From Bdellovibrionales bacterium (GTDB taxonomy: Bacteria; Bdellovibrionota; Bdellovibrionia; Bdellovibrionales; UBA1609), in contig JANQSX010000182.1 in assembly GCA_028279085.1 (NCBI GenBank), positions 1-24,223 of the forward strand: 24,223 nt of DNA, given 5' to 3'. Below the pieces are notes generated by a model. The model had not been told where the DNA came from. It did not search any database and saw only the letters and a program-made list of their open reading frames with translations. A program made the translations under genes and the position numbers. Position 1 is the stretch's first letter. Every line of letters starts with the position of its first letter. Below, piece after piece: positions 1 through 8,124 of the stretch.

Positions 1-706
1 AAACCACAGGGGTTTTAATACCATATAAAGAAATTCCCGGACGAAAACCTAAAGTGGAATCCATTATAGAATGACTCCAAAGTGCCCAGGCGCCGGCACT
101 ATTTAATAAATGATAATGTAAAACTTGATCCGAAAAAGCTTCTTTAAATCGATAACAAATACTTTTAAATGCATTAATCTGTTGGGCTGTTGAGTGTTTT
201 TCTCCCAAACCAGCTGTTTCTCCTTCATTCAAATGGGAACAAATACCGGTTAATTTTAAAAAAGGGGAGTGTTTAATATAATCAATGAGGGTGGACACTT
301 CAGAAATTTGAAAACCTAATCGATTCATTCCCAAATTGAATTTTATGTGAATAGGTGTTTCTTTTTTTATTAAGCTAGATAAGTTATTTAAATCCTCCCA
401 CTGTCCTACTACAGGAATAAAAGAGTAAGAAGTGATAATATCAATCTGTGTTTTTTCAAAAGGGCCGAAAATATAAATCTCCATTTCTTTTGAGAAATCT
501 TTTAATTGCAAAGCTTCTTCAACAGACACTACTCCTAATTTTTTTACCTCGGCTAATTGGAGTGTTTTTGCTACGGTCAAAGCACCGTGACCGTAAGCAT
601 TGGCTTTAATCATTGGACAAAAAAAACAGTCATGACCTGATAGATCCAATAAAGTCTTTATGTTTTTACTCAAAGCTTGAATATCCACTTCCAGAAAAGC
701 TCTCAT
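1..706 (-). CDS. alr: alanine racemase, N-terminal part (3' end cut off by window edge)
   Basis: This is a PLP-dependent alanine racemase that makes D-alanine for peptidoglycan. Reading the minus strand from the ATG at 706-704 gives about 235 codons with no stop before the window edge. The start MRAFLEVDIQAL and the PLP-lysine motif MIKANAYGHG (Lys about residue 34) are typical of Alr. Further on, FNLGMNRLGF, the ICSHLNEGE segment and FRPGISLYG also match the TIM-barrel domain. The C-terminal beta domain with the catalytic Tyr lies outside the window. The start codon overlaps the stop codon of the upstream GGDEF-like gene (ATGA arrangement), so the two are probably translationally coupled in one operon. 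The identity is clear; only completeness is unknown. Confidence 0.93.
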   Translation of the reverse strand, partial: MRAFLEVDIQALSKNIKTLLDLSGHDCFFCPMIKANAYGHGALTVAKTLQLAEVKKLGVVSVEEALQLKDFSKEMEIYIFGPFEKTQIDIITSYSFIPVVGQWEDLNNLSSLIKKETPIHIKFNLGMNRLGFQISEVSTLIDYIKHSPFLKLTGICSHLNEGETAGLGEKHSTAQQINAFKSICYRFKEAFSDQVLHYHLLNSAGAWALWSHSIMDSTLGFRPGISLYGIKTPVV

Positions 707-1806
707 CAGGTCAAATCCCTTAAGTGGTGTATTTCCTCTTGAGAAATGGAAAAATCCGGTTTAAACCCAACAGTAGGAGTGGCTACAGTTGTCATATTTC
801 CTCCGCATTCACATAGGGCAAAAGATAAAGCTTTTAAAGTAGAACGAAATAAACTATCTGCAGAACGACTCACGCGAGGGTATTCCGCTAAAGCCAGGCT
901 TAATGTAAGACGGGGATGTAAGGGGAATACTTTAGAAAAATCAGAAGACTGTACGGACCATCTGATTTTTTCCGCTTTTATACCAGCTCCTCTTTCTGTT
1001 GTATGGGGGAGAATAATACCTAAGTGTCCCTCCTGTGGCCAAAAGCCGAAAATATCATAGGCTCGGCTGTCTGTTATTAAATTATTTGCTAGAGTTTTTA
1101 TGAATATTTCCGGTTTATAAATTCCATAAGTGGATTTCAAAATATTCAGTTGATCCAATTTTAGTAAAATAAGACTTAAAGGTAACTGAAGACGACGTGC
1201 TCTGGAAAATTCAACAAACAATTCTTTTAAAAAAAATTTACCGTTTAAACAGCCTATTAATTCATCCCGACTGTTTTCTTTCTCCCACTTTTCTTTCCAT
1301 AAAAAATCTTTTACATAGTTATTTAAAATAAATAATTGATCTTTGACTATTAAAGAATCCGACACCCATGTAAATATAGCTATTATTTTTTTATTAAATA
1401 CAAGTGGAAAGCACTTATATTCATTGGTGCCCATGAGCTTTTGAACTTGAGAATGAAATAGGGGTATTTCTTTTGGATTGTATAACTGGGTTGGTTCATA
1501 AGAAGCATCTGATTCATGTAAACGAAAACATAAGGATTGATTGGCTATAGGAGTGTGACAACTGTGTTTTAAAGATAACCAATCTTGAGTGGATTGGTAT
1601 TCAAAATACAATACAGGATAATCCGCGGTTTTGATAAAAAACTCTATAGCCGCAGAAAAAGAATTCTGTTTTTTTAATTCTCGTATCCATTCTATAAAAT
1701 GAATACTCGTACTTTGTTTTTTTTCTCTATCTACCATATTCTTCAGGTTCCCTAATTGTTGATGCACTACCTTGATTAGAAAGATTTTCTTATTATCTGG
1801 ATGCAT
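706..1806 (-). CDS. degenerate GGDEF-domain protein with GAF-like N-terminal half
   Basis: A 366-residue soluble protein with no transmembrane segment. Residues about 180-335 have the layout of a GGDEF domain: the entry motif RDELIGCLNGKFFLKEL, the core strand LSLILLKLDQLNILKSTYG, and the later LTLSLALAEYP strand. Where the GG(D/E)EF active-site signature should be there is instead FGFWPQEGHLGIILP, so diguanylate cyclase activity is very unlikely. Residues about 45-170 look like a GAF-type sensory fold (a strand/helix pattern around FPLVFNKKIIAIFTWVSD), but this is weak. The ORF overlaps the upstream histidine kinase by 14 nt and touches alr downstream. A role as a c-di-GMP or protein-binding pseudo-enzyme acting with the kinase is inferred. 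No strong Shine-Dalgarno is visible, so the start is less certain than the frame. Confidence 0.75.
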   Translation of the reverse strand: MHPDNKKIFLIKVVHQQLGNLKNMVDREKKQSTSIHFIEWIRELKKQNSFSAAIEFFIKTADYPVLYFEYQSTQDWLSLKHSCHTPIANQSLCFRLHESDASYEPTQLYNPKEIPLFHSQVQKLMGTNEYKCFPLVFNKKIIAIFTWVSDSLIVKDQLFILNNYVKDFLWKEKWEKENSRDELIGCLNGKFFLKELFVEFSRARRLQLPLSLILLKLDQLNILKSTYGIYKPEIFIKTLANNLITDSRAYDIFGFWPQEGHLGIILPHTTERGAGIKAEKIRWSVQSSDFSKVFPLHPRLTLSLALAEYPRVSRSADSLFRSTLKALSFALCECGGNMTTVATPTVGFKPDFSISQEEIHHLRDLT

Positions 1807-3139
1807 CCAAATGTAAACTCTCTTCAGATTCCGGGGCGGTTGAACAAATTTCTCTGTGTTTTTTTTGAGAAGATGTTTTAAGATTATGAATATAGTTTAT
1901 GTAATCTAATGGTATAAAGAGAGAAACCTTTAAACCTTCATTTTCAGAAGATTGTAATTTCATTATTCCTCCGATGCGGGATAAAACAGACTGCACAAAA
2001 GAAAGTCCTAGACCGGTAGCTTGAGTTTTTGTTGTAAAGTATAATTGAGTAGCTTGTTTCATTGTAGTTTTGTTCATTCCAGGGCCTTTGTCTTCCACTT
2101 CACAGCAAAACCATGTATTTTGTTTTTTAAAAGTGCGAATAGTAATTGCATTTTTTTTAAATGGCTGAGAGATATTATTTTTTGAAGAAGTTACCTGAGT
2201 CGCTGTATGAGCTTGAACAGCATTTTTAACCAACTCCCAAAGGGATTGAAAAAAAAGATCAGAAAAAACCGGTAGGTTTATATCCGCATTTAATTCCTTG
2301 TGTATTTGTAAATTAGGGTAAAACAGTTGACTTTGGTGTATAATTTTTTCAATGAGGTCAAAAAACGAAACTTCTAAATGTGAGCTACTTTGTTTTTTCT
2401 TTTTTTGCACTTCTTGAAATAGCATAGTCAGCGCCGGTTGGATTTTTTTTAAATAAAAGTTATTAGTGTGAGCTAGATCAGAAAATACTTTTTTTTGTTC
2501 TATTGTATATTTGTCTCCAAAGAGATGAAATAGAAAATGCGCTGCTTGTGCAAAAGATCTTAAGTACAAAAATATCAGTAAAAACAGAAAGATAAAAGCC
2601 ATAAAACTAAACAATAATATCCATTTAAAGTAAGATAAAAATAAATATAAAGGTTGTTCAGATGGGTGACTGATAATTACTAGATATTTTACAGAAGAAA
2701 TAGTAATCGGACGAGCAACACTTATTAGAGAATTAAAACGGTTCAATCGGGAAACAGGCCCCCATCCTGCCGGATATTTTTTTATAAAAGCGTAAAGAGG
2801 GGATGTTTTTGGTAGATAAGTTTTTTTGTAATTCGCTTTGGAATGTACCACAAAAACTCCTGATTCATTAATGAGGAAGAAGGAAGATTTAGAAGATGTT
2901 TTATCGGAATAAATAGAAATGATCTTTTGTATTCGAGAAAAAGAAGGCGTGGTCGTTTTTTTTACATAAGAGTTAATATGTTTATATAAAACAGAAAATT
3001 GTTCAGATAGATGTAACTGGCTTTGAACATTAAGACGGTGAGCGTGATGAACAGAAAAAAACCAAGCTATGGAAAAACAAAAACATAGAGTACCTATTAA
3101 TAAAATGGCGGATAATTTTAACCAAAAACTTTGTTTCAC
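1793..3139 (-). CDS. membrane sensor histidine kinase with atypical H-box
   Basis: The protein has a hydrophobic helix at about residues 8-30, an extracytoplasmic region of about 135 residues that could be Cache-like, and a second helix at about 170-195. A C-terminal HATPase_c domain follows: the N-box ELVKNAVQAH, the G1 box EDKGPGMN, and FTTKTQATGLGLSFV. The region where the dimerisation/phospho-acceptor helix should be reads FSDLAHTNNFYLKKIQPAL. It keeps one histidine but not the usual HE(L/I)xxP(L) pattern, so the phosphorylation site is uncertain. I place the start at the GTG at 3139-3137, because GGAG lies 7 nt upstream; a GTG at 3145 in the same frame is too close to that site. No response regulator follows in the operon, so the partner is unknown. 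It precedes the GGDEF-like gene with a 14-nt overlap. Confidence 0.8.
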   Translation of the reverse strand: MKQSFWLKLSAILLIGTLCFCFSIAWFFSVHHAHRLNVQSQLHLSEQFSVLYKHINSYVKKTTTPSFSRIQKIISIYSDKTSSKSSFFLINESGVFVVHSKANYKKTYLPKTSPLYAFIKKYPAGWGPVSRLNRFNSLISVARPITISSVKYLVIISHPSEQPLYLFLSYFKWILLFSFMAFIFLFLLIFLYLRSFAQAAHFLFHLFGDKYTIEQKKVFSDLAHTNNFYLKKIQPALTMLFQEVQKKKKQSSSHLEVSFFDLIEKIIHQSQLFYPNLQIHKELNADINLPVFSDLFFQSLWELVKNAVQAHTATQVTSSKNNISQPFKKNAITIRTFKKQNTWFCCEVEDKGPGMNKTTMKQATQLYFTTKTQATGLGLSFVQSVLSRIGGIMKLQSSENEGLKVSLFIPLDYINYIHNLKTSSQKKHREICSTAPESEESLHLDASR

Positions 3140-3237
3140 TTGCACTCTCCATTCTTTTACTAAGATGTCTTAAATGAAAGACCAGAGTGCTGTCACTTCT
3201 TTTTTATGTCCTTTATGCTTGTTTTAGTTTTTCTTTA

Positions 3238-3315
3238 TTATTGAGAGAATGGATCGTCATAAAAGGTAGTATGTTGTCTTCTCATTCTTTTTAAATTTAA
3301 TGCATTGTTTCTCAT
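3238..3315 (-). CDS. possible 25-codon small ORF in the greA/kinase gap
   Basis: The 238-bp gap between greA and the histidine kinase holds a short open frame on the minus strand, starting at the ATG at 3315-3313 and ending in TAA. The peptide is very basic in its first half and ends TTFYDDPFSQ. A second in-frame ATG lies 10 codons in, with only a weak AAAAAGA upstream of it. No good ribosome binding site is present, and a frame this short occurs by chance. Nothing else in the gap (3146-3383) is convincing, and I see no clear terminator after greA. Confidence 0.12.
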   Translation of the reverse strand: MRNNALNLKRMRRQHTTFYDDPFSQ

Positions 3316-3383
3316 GCGATTGAAAACGAAAACAATAATGGTTTCATTTAATCATTTTAGAGGTTTTATAAGTAAAGATAATT

Positions 3384-3866
3384 TTATTTAAAATAGAACT
3401 TTAAAATATGATAAATCTTTTCTCCGGCTGCTGGACTTTGGAATTCAAATTCTTCTCCTTTTTTTCGTCCAATAAGGCTACGTGCCAGTGGAGAGTTAAT
3501 AGAAATTTTTCCCTGACTAACGTCTGCTTCATCCTCACCAACTATTTGATAATGTTTTTTTTGACCTGTTTCTTCATCTTCTATATGCACATGGGCACCA
3601 AAAGTTATTTTATTTGAGTTGATTTGAGAGGTATTTACCACTTCAGCGTTGCTGAGAGTATCACTAATAGTAGCGATACGTCCTTCAATGTGGGCCTGTC
3701 GCTCTTTAGCTGCTGAATAATCTGCGTTCTCACTTAAATCTCCGTGACCACGAGCTGTTTCTATAGCTGCAATAATATTAGGGCGCTCTACTTCCACAAG
3801 ATGTTTTAATTCTGCTTCTAATAGAACTTTGCCGTTCAAAGTCATAGGTTTTCTACTTTCAGACAT
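3384..3866 (-). CDS. greA: transcription elongation factor GreA
   Basis: GreA binds in the RNA polymerase secondary channel and stimulates cleavage of the 3' end of backtracked transcripts. The 160-residue length is normal for the family. The N-terminal coiled coil contains the hallmark stretch ETARGHGDLSENADYSAAKE, with the acidic DLSEN tip that works at the active site, followed by the C-terminal FKBP-like domain (PLARSLIGRKKGEEFEFQSP). The start follows an AAAGGGA ribosome binding site. A promoter with a consensus -10 lies about 110 nt upstream. The downstream kinase gene is 238 bp away and may have its own promoter. Identification is secure. Confidence 0.97.
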   Translation of the reverse strand: MSESRKPMTLNGKVLLEAELKHLVEVERPNIIAAIETARGHGDLSENADYSAAKERQAHIEGRIATISDTLSNAEVVNTSQINSNKITFGAHVHIEDEETGQKKHYQIVGEDEADVSQGKISINSPLARSLIGRKKGEEFEFQSPAAGEKIYHILKFYFK

Positions 3867-3982
3867 TCCCTTTATTCCTCTCTACATTTTTGATCTTCAT
3901 TACAATTAAATCTCTTCTTATCTGGAAATCAGTTTCAATGAACTTCCAAATAGAGTAATAAAGCCCTCTATACTATTAAAAA

Positions 3983-4011
3983 ATTATATCAAGGCAAGAT
4001 GGAAAGAACAA
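3983..4011 (-). promoter_or_regulatory. predicted sigma-70 type promoter for greA
   Basis: On the minus strand a perfect TATAAT (3988-3983) is preceded, after exactly 17 nt, by TTGTTC (4011-4006), which matches the first half of TTGACA. Transcription would begin near 3976, leaving a leader of about 110 nt before greA. The -10 and the spacing are good; the -35 is only a half match. Confidence 0.5.
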
Positions 4012-4198
4012 AAAGGGTGTCTTTTTTTGAATTATTTTTTAAATATTGATAATTATTGGTTTTTTTGTTTTATTCTGTTCTCAAATATTGCGTATATCCT
4101 CAATTAGACTCATTTTTTGAAGCAGCTTGCCTATGAATTGGAATATTCAAACTCAGGCAGTTCATTCTAAAATAGAATCTTCTAAAATCCCTTTTGCA

Positions 4199-4221
4199 TA
4201 GTAACAGATTGAGTGTTACTA
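4199..4221. repeat. 7-bp inverted repeat upstream of nrnA
   Basis: TAGTAAC (4199-4205) and GTTACTA (4215-4221) are perfect reverse complements separated by AGATTGAGT. There is no T-run after either arm, so it does not look like an intrinsic terminator. It could be an operator or a structured leader element for nrnA, or chance in AT-rich DNA. Confidence 0.35.
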
Positions 4222-4233
4222 ATTAAATAGTTA

Positions 4234-4325
4234 ATAAAAACAGCAATTTAGGTACTTCCTTTGCAGTATATAATGAAATATTGATGATTAAATTTTGTGT
4301 TATTGTTGATTGATAAAAACAGCAA
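4234..4325 (+). repeat. 13-nt direct repeat pair upstream of nrnA
   Basis: ATAAAAACAGCAA occurs at 4234-4246 and again at 4313-4325, a 79-bp offset. The match extends leftward as TTRATAAAAACAGCAA (one mismatch in 16). Both copies face nrnA and end about 85-165 bp before its start. A regulator site or remnant duplication are both possible. Confidence 0.4.
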
Positions 4326-4409
4326 ATACTGAATATAATTACAAGAAGTATCTTAAATCTTATGAAATAAAGCAAAAAGCTTATGATTTCTGATAATTAA
4401 GAGGTGATT

Positions 4410-5414
4410 ATGTCTTCTGTGCAGCCCAGTTTTAAGAAATTAGCTCATAAAATTGTCGCAACAAAGAGTTTTATATTAACTACCCATAAAATGTGTGATG
4501 GAGATGGTTTGGGCTCTCTTCTAGCTTTTCACCATGCCCTTCATACAATAAAAAAACCAACTCGTTCTATTATTATAGATAAAATTTCAAGTAAGTACCA
4601 CTTTCTTTCACCTGACAAATATATAGAAAGATTTGATCAATTAAAAAGTCCGATTGAACCGGTGGAAGTGGCTCTAGTATTTGACACTAATGACAGTCGA
4701 AGAATTCAGCCACTGTATGAAGAATTGAAGAAAAAATGCCAAGAAATTATTTATGTTGATCATCATCCTATTCTAAAAAACGGACCTAAACCTTCTGAAC
4801 AATCTATAATAGATACAACCGCTGCTAGCACTGGCCAAATGTGTTATTTCTTGTTAAAAGAGATGGGTGTAGTTATGAACACGCAGATAGCTACAGCTCT
4901 TTATACAAGTATTGTTTTTGATACTCAAAAATTTCACTTTATTAAAAATTCCGGAATATCTCATGCGATCTGTGCTGATTTGTGTAATTATATTAAAGAT
5001 AATGAGCGTATTTACAATTATTTATTCGGTATTACTTCATTAGAAAAAATAAATCTACTTTCTCAAAGTATTAAACAAACAGAGTACTTTCATCAAAACA
5101 AAGTAGCTGTTTTGGAAATATCCAAGAAAAAATTGGATGAAAGTAATTTGAACATAGAGGATGCTTGCGATTTTTTAGATATGACTTTGGCGGTAAATTC
5201 CACTCAAGTGTCTATCTTAATCATTAACTTATCAGATAATACATATAAACTCAGTTTTAGAAGTAAAAGTTTGGATATGTTAAAACTAGCTGAAATATTT
5301 CATGGCGGAGGACATAAAACCTCATCTGGTGCCACTTTGATTGATTATGTAAAAAATCCAAAAACAGAAATTTTAAAAGCTCTTTCTCCTTTTATCAGCC
5401 AGGAAAGTAATTGA
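4410..5414 (+). CDS. nrnA: DHH/DHHA1 phosphoesterase, NrnA-type oligoribonuclease/pAp phosphatase
   Basis: A cytoplasmic DHH-superfamily phosphoesterase. NrnA enzymes degrade very short RNA oligomers (and linear dinucleotides such as pApA) and in some bacteria dephosphorylate 3'-phosphoadenosine 5'-phosphate. The N-terminal DHH domain shows the metal-binding motif THKMCDGDGLGS (replacing the common NPDGDALGS form), FDTNDSRR and VDHHP; the C-terminal DHHA1 domain has the substrate-binding FHGGGHKTSSGA. At 334 residues it has the usual length. I start at the ATG at 4410 because AAGAGGTGATT, nearly ideal for pairing with 16S rRNA, lies just upstream; a GTG at 4404 falls inside that site. The gene stands alone, converging on phoR with 42 bp between them. 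The family is certain; the precise substrate is inferred. Confidence 0.88.
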   Translation: MSSVQPSFKKLAHKIVATKSFILTTHKMCDGDGLGSLLAFHHALHTIKKPTRSIIIDKISSKYHFLSPDKYIERFDQLKSPIEPVEVALVFDTNDSRRIQPLYEELKKKCQEIIYVDHHPILKNGPKPSEQSIIDTTAASTGQMCYFLLKEMGVVMNTQIATALYTSIVFDTQKFHFIKNSGISHAICADLCNYIKDNERIYNYLFGITSLEKINLLSQSIKQTEYFHQNKVAVLEISKKKLDESNLNIEDACDFLDMTLAVNSTQVSILIINLSDNTYKLSFRSKSLDMLKLAEIFHGGGHKTSSGATLIDYVKNPKTEILKALSPFISQESN

Positions 5415-5456
5415 AAATGAGATGTTATTTTTTGACTGAGTATAATAGGAAAATCA

Positions 5457-6686
5457 TCAAGCATTGGGGAATTCACAGATAAATTCGGTACCACCAGAGG
5501 CCGAGGGAATAGCCCGAACGCAGCCCCCATGTTTCTCCATAGATTGTTTCACTAAAGATAAACCTACTCCCGTACCTCCTTTTTTTCTGGAACGCGCGGA
5601 ATCTATTCTGAAAAATCGTTCAAATATTCTATGCCTATATTTTTCCGGAATACCTTCTCCACTGTCTATTACTTTAAGCACTACGCGATCTTTCATTTTT
5701 TCCCAGCGAATGTATACATCACATTCTGCTGGTGTGTGACGACAGGCATTATCCACTAGATTATATAATACAATCTCCACCCATCTGGGATTTGCCATCA
5801 CATAAGGAGCAGAGAAAAAGAAATGCAGTTTATGGTCAAAAGATTCTCCCTGTTCAATAACCTGGCTGGTGATTTCTTTTGTGCTAAGTCTTTTTTTTTC
5901 CAAGTAGGTTTGGGAGGCAAGATTGGATAGGCTAAGCAGATCATTTACCAAGTTACTCATTCTTTTACAGTTTCTTAATAAGACTTGTAAAAAATTTTTA
6001 AATTGATCAAATTTCTTTTGTGATAAATCATGAATAAGCATTTCCACATATCCATGGATGGAAGTGAGAGGGGTTTTTAGTTCATGAGATACGTTAGATA
6101 CAAAATCAATGTGTGCCTGTTGTGATTCTTTGATATTAGTTTGATCGTAGAAAAAACATATTACATTTTTAAATTCTTTATGGTTGATTGGCACGGCAGT
6201 TACTTGAAAATTACTTATGAGATATTGATTTTTTTTTCTAAATACACATTCTTTTTTAATAATCTGATTTGTGTTTAAGCATTGTTTAAAAATATCTATT
6301 ACATCCGGAGAGCGCACTATTGCATTTAGATAGTGAGTTTTTTTGTGTTCTTCCAGATAAAAAACATCACGACTTTGAGGGTTGTGGAAAAGAAGTTTAC
6401 CTTGATCATCTAAAATGATGATAGCTTCTTGTGTTATAGCAGTGATATTGTCTATTTTTTTTTTCAAAAAGGAAATTTGTTCCGATTGATTTTTGATTTT
6501 ATTTTCAAACTGTGTGATGTAGTTTTGCAATTGGGTGGTTATGTCCAACTGTGTTTTAATCATTGAAGAATCAATGGATGCGGTCACCAGTCTAGCTATT
6601 TTTCTTTTCAAATTTCTAAGAGGAATATAAAAACAAAGGGAGCCGATACTAAAACACAAAATACCTAAAAGAAATAAAATACTCAT
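5457..6686 (-). CDS. phoR: phosphate-regulon sensor histidine kinase PhoR
   Basis: Last gene of the phosphate operon; it would phosphorylate PhoB when phosphate is scarce, signalled through the Pst transporter and PhoU. Domains in order: one N-terminal transmembrane helix (about residues 2-24) with almost no extracytoplasmic loop, a coiled linker, a PAS domain around ITQEAIIILDDQGKLLFHNP, the H-box FVSNVSHELKTPLTSIHGY with the phospho-acceptor His, then HATPase_c with NLVDNACRHTP, DSGEGIPEKYRHRIFERFF and GGTGVGLSLVKQ. The ATG at 6686 begins one base after the phoB stop and gives a start right at the membrane helix. A TTG at 6701 is in frame but has no ribosome binding site. The single short membrane anchor plus PAS matches PhoR proteins that sense indirectly. 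Confidence 0.93.
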   Translation of the reverse strand: MSILFLLGILCFSIGSLCFYIPLRNLKRKIARLVTASIDSSMIKTQLDITTQLQNYITQFENKIKNQSEQISFLKKKIDNITAITQEAIIILDDQGKLLFHNPQSRDVFYLEEHKKTHYLNAIVRSPDVIDIFKQCLNTNQIIKKECVFRKKNQYLISNFQVTAVPINHKEFKNVICFFYDQTNIKESQQAHIDFVSNVSHELKTPLTSIHGYVEMLIHDLSQKKFDQFKNFLQVLLRNCKRMSNLVNDLLSLSNLASQTYLEKKRLSTKEITSQVIEQGESFDHKLHFFFSAPYVMANPRWVEIVLYNLVDNACRHTPAECDVYIRWEKMKDRVVLKVIDSGEGIPEKYRHRIFERFFRIDSARSRKKGGTGVGLSLVKQSMEKHGGCVRAIPSASGGTEFICEFPNA

Positions 6687-6687
6687 A

Positions 6688-7407
6688 TTAGATGAATCCA
6701 ATGCGATAACCTATACCTCTGACCGTTTCAATAAAGCGGCCATACTGTCCTAGTTTTTTTCTTAAAATGGATATATGAGTATCTACTGTTCGGCCTGTTA
6801 CATTGATATCTTCTCCCTGAATAAAGCTAATCATTTGTTGTCTAGAAAGTGCTTTGCCTTGGTTTCTGAGTAGAGTTTCTAGTAGACGAAATTCTGAAAA
6901 TGTTAAGGTGATCTCATCTCCATCAATAAATACTTTATGAGCGCCGGTATCTACAACTAGGTCTCCTAGTTGATATTTTAATTCTTGCTTGTTTTCCGAT
7001 TTGTTTAAAGTATCTATGAAACCCAGTCTCCTTATCAGATTTTTCACACGGGCTTTAAATACAGTGAAATCGAAAGGCTTTGTAATATAATCATCTGCCC
7101 CCACTTCCAGGCCGTGAACAATATCTTCCGGATCTGATTTAGCGGTTACAAATAAAACAGGAACATTTTTACAATTGGAACTGGTATTTCTCATCCATTT
7201 TAACAGTTCTAATCCGCTAATGTCCGGAATCATCCAATCTAATATAACTAATTGGTAGGAATGTTCAGAGAGCATATTATAAGCTTCTTTTCCGGTTTGA
7301 GCGGAACTAACGTGATAGCCTTCGCGGGATAAATGTAAGCACATTAAATTTTGAATGTCTAACTCATCTTCTACCACCAATATAGAATGTAAAAATGTTT
7401 CACTCAT
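6688..7407 (-). CDS. phoB: phosphate-regulon response regulator PhoB (OmpR/PhoB family)
   Basis: A 239-residue DNA-binding response regulator. The receiver domain starts SILVVEDE with the acidic pocket, has the phospho-acceptor Asp at about residue 57 in VILDWMIPDISGLELL, the switch Thr in FVTAKSD, and Lys in DDYITKPFDF. The C-terminal winged-helix domain includes TLTFSEFRLLETLL and the recognition region RTVDTHISILRKKLG, ending YRIGFI. I start at the ATG at 7407: it follows a GAAAGGT site and gives the canonical N-terminus, while longer starts would run 15 codons into phoU. It overlaps phoU by 8 nt and is followed directly by phoR. Its probable target site is the repeat array upstream of pstS. 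Confidence 0.95.
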   Translation of the reverse strand: MSETFLHSILVVEDELDIQNLMCLHLSREGYHVSSAQTGKEAYNMLSEHSYQLVILDWMIPDISGLELLKWMRNTSSNCKNVPVLFVTAKSDPEDIVHGLEVGADDYITKPFDFTVFKARVKNLIRRLGFIDTLNKSENKQELKYQLGDLVVDTGAHKVFIDGDEITLTFSEFRLLETLLRNQGKALSRQQMISFIQGEDINVTGRTVDTHISILRKKLGQYGRFIETVRGIGYRIGFI

Positions 7408-8098
7408 TTTCTGACCTTTCGTTAGGAATATCTTGGTGTCGAATATCATCACCCGTTTTAAGGAAAATGACTTCCTCTGCTATATTAGTTGCATGATCAG
7501 CAATCCTTTCCAACTCCCCGGCTATAATAATAAGATCAATACAAGGTTTTATTAAATGATTATGGGAGACAGTAATTTCTTCCAATCCTGTACGAATTTT
7601 ATTTCTTGTTTGATCAACGATATCATCTTGAATAAGAATTTTTCTAGCTAATCTCTCATCTTCTGCTACAAAAGCATCCAAAGACTTATGCACCATTTTA
7701 CTCACTTGAGCGAACATAGCTTCAAATAAACTAATAATTTCATTCAATATAGGGTCTTTTTTCACAGATTTTGCTCGACCGGCAATATTAAACGCCAAAT
7801 CACCCATTCGTTCTAAGTCTGTATTAGTATTAACAATCGCTAAAATAAGACGAAGATCTCCCGCTACAGGAGATTCCCGAGCTAGAATTTTAAAACAAAC
7901 ACGAGACACTTTTATTTGTAGAGTATTAATTTCCTCTTCCTGTTTTCCTAATTCATACATAATATCATGATGAATATCTTTATTTAGTAAAATATCGCAG
8001 GAGCTGGAAATAGTTTTTTCTACAAAAACTCCCATATTTAAAATCAAAGAACGAATATAATTCAAACGTTCATCTAATTTGTTTTGTACTTTTTTCAT
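7400..8098 (-). CDS. phoU: phosphate signalling protein PhoU
   Basis: PhoU is a cytoplasmic all-helical protein that links the Pst transporter to PhoR and keeps the regulon off when phosphate is plentiful. At 232 residues it has the usual two tandem three-helix bundles, each with the metal-binding signature: DLERMGDLAFNIAGRA in the first half and ELERIADHATNIAEEV in the second. It sits between pstB (26-bp gap) and phoB (8-nt overlap), which is a known arrangement in Pst operons. The start at 8098 follows AAAGAAAG. Identification is secure. Confidence 0.96.
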   Translation of the reverse strand: MKKVQNKLDERLNYIRSLILNMGVFVEKTISSSCDILLNKDIHHDIMYELGKQEEEINTLQIKVSRVCFKILARESPVAGDLRLILAIVNTNTDLERMGDLAFNIAGRAKSVKKDPILNEIISLFEAMFAQVSKMVHKSLDAFVAEDERLARKILIQDDIVDQTRNKIRTGLEEITVSHNHLIKPCIDLIIIAGELERIADHATNIAEEVIFLKTGDDIRHQDIPNERSENE

Positions 8099-8124
8099 AA
8101 ATAACTTTCTTTAGTAAATACAGT

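Larger units (their letters stand above)
3867..4409. other. 543-bp gap between greA and nrnA with several repeats
   Basis: This is the longest non-coding stretch in the window, lying between divergent genes. It is very AT-rich. It contains the greA promoter (minus strand, 3983-4011), a perfect 6-bp inverted repeat ATTCTA-AAA-TAGAAT at 4164-4178, a perfect 7-bp inverted repeat TAGTAAC/GTTACTA at 4199-4221 with a 9-nt loop, and a 13-nt direct repeat (4234-4246 and 4313-4325). I found no tRNA, no recognisable riboswitch and no convincing protein-coding frame. The nrnA start is preceded by a strong ribosome binding site at the right end. Confidence 0.6.

Noticed and set aside
4199..4221. Intrinsic terminator for greA or nrnA
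   Set aside because: Neither arm is followed by a run of T, and the stem is AT-rich and only 7 bp.
3867..4409. tRNA or other structured RNA gene in the long gap
   Set aside because: No cloverleaf arms or T-loop-like GTTCRA motif in a suitable context could be found on either strand.
5457..6701. phoR starting at the TTG at 6701
   Set aside because: No ribosome binding site precedes it, and the ATG at 6686 lies directly after the phoB stop, a normal coupled arrangement.
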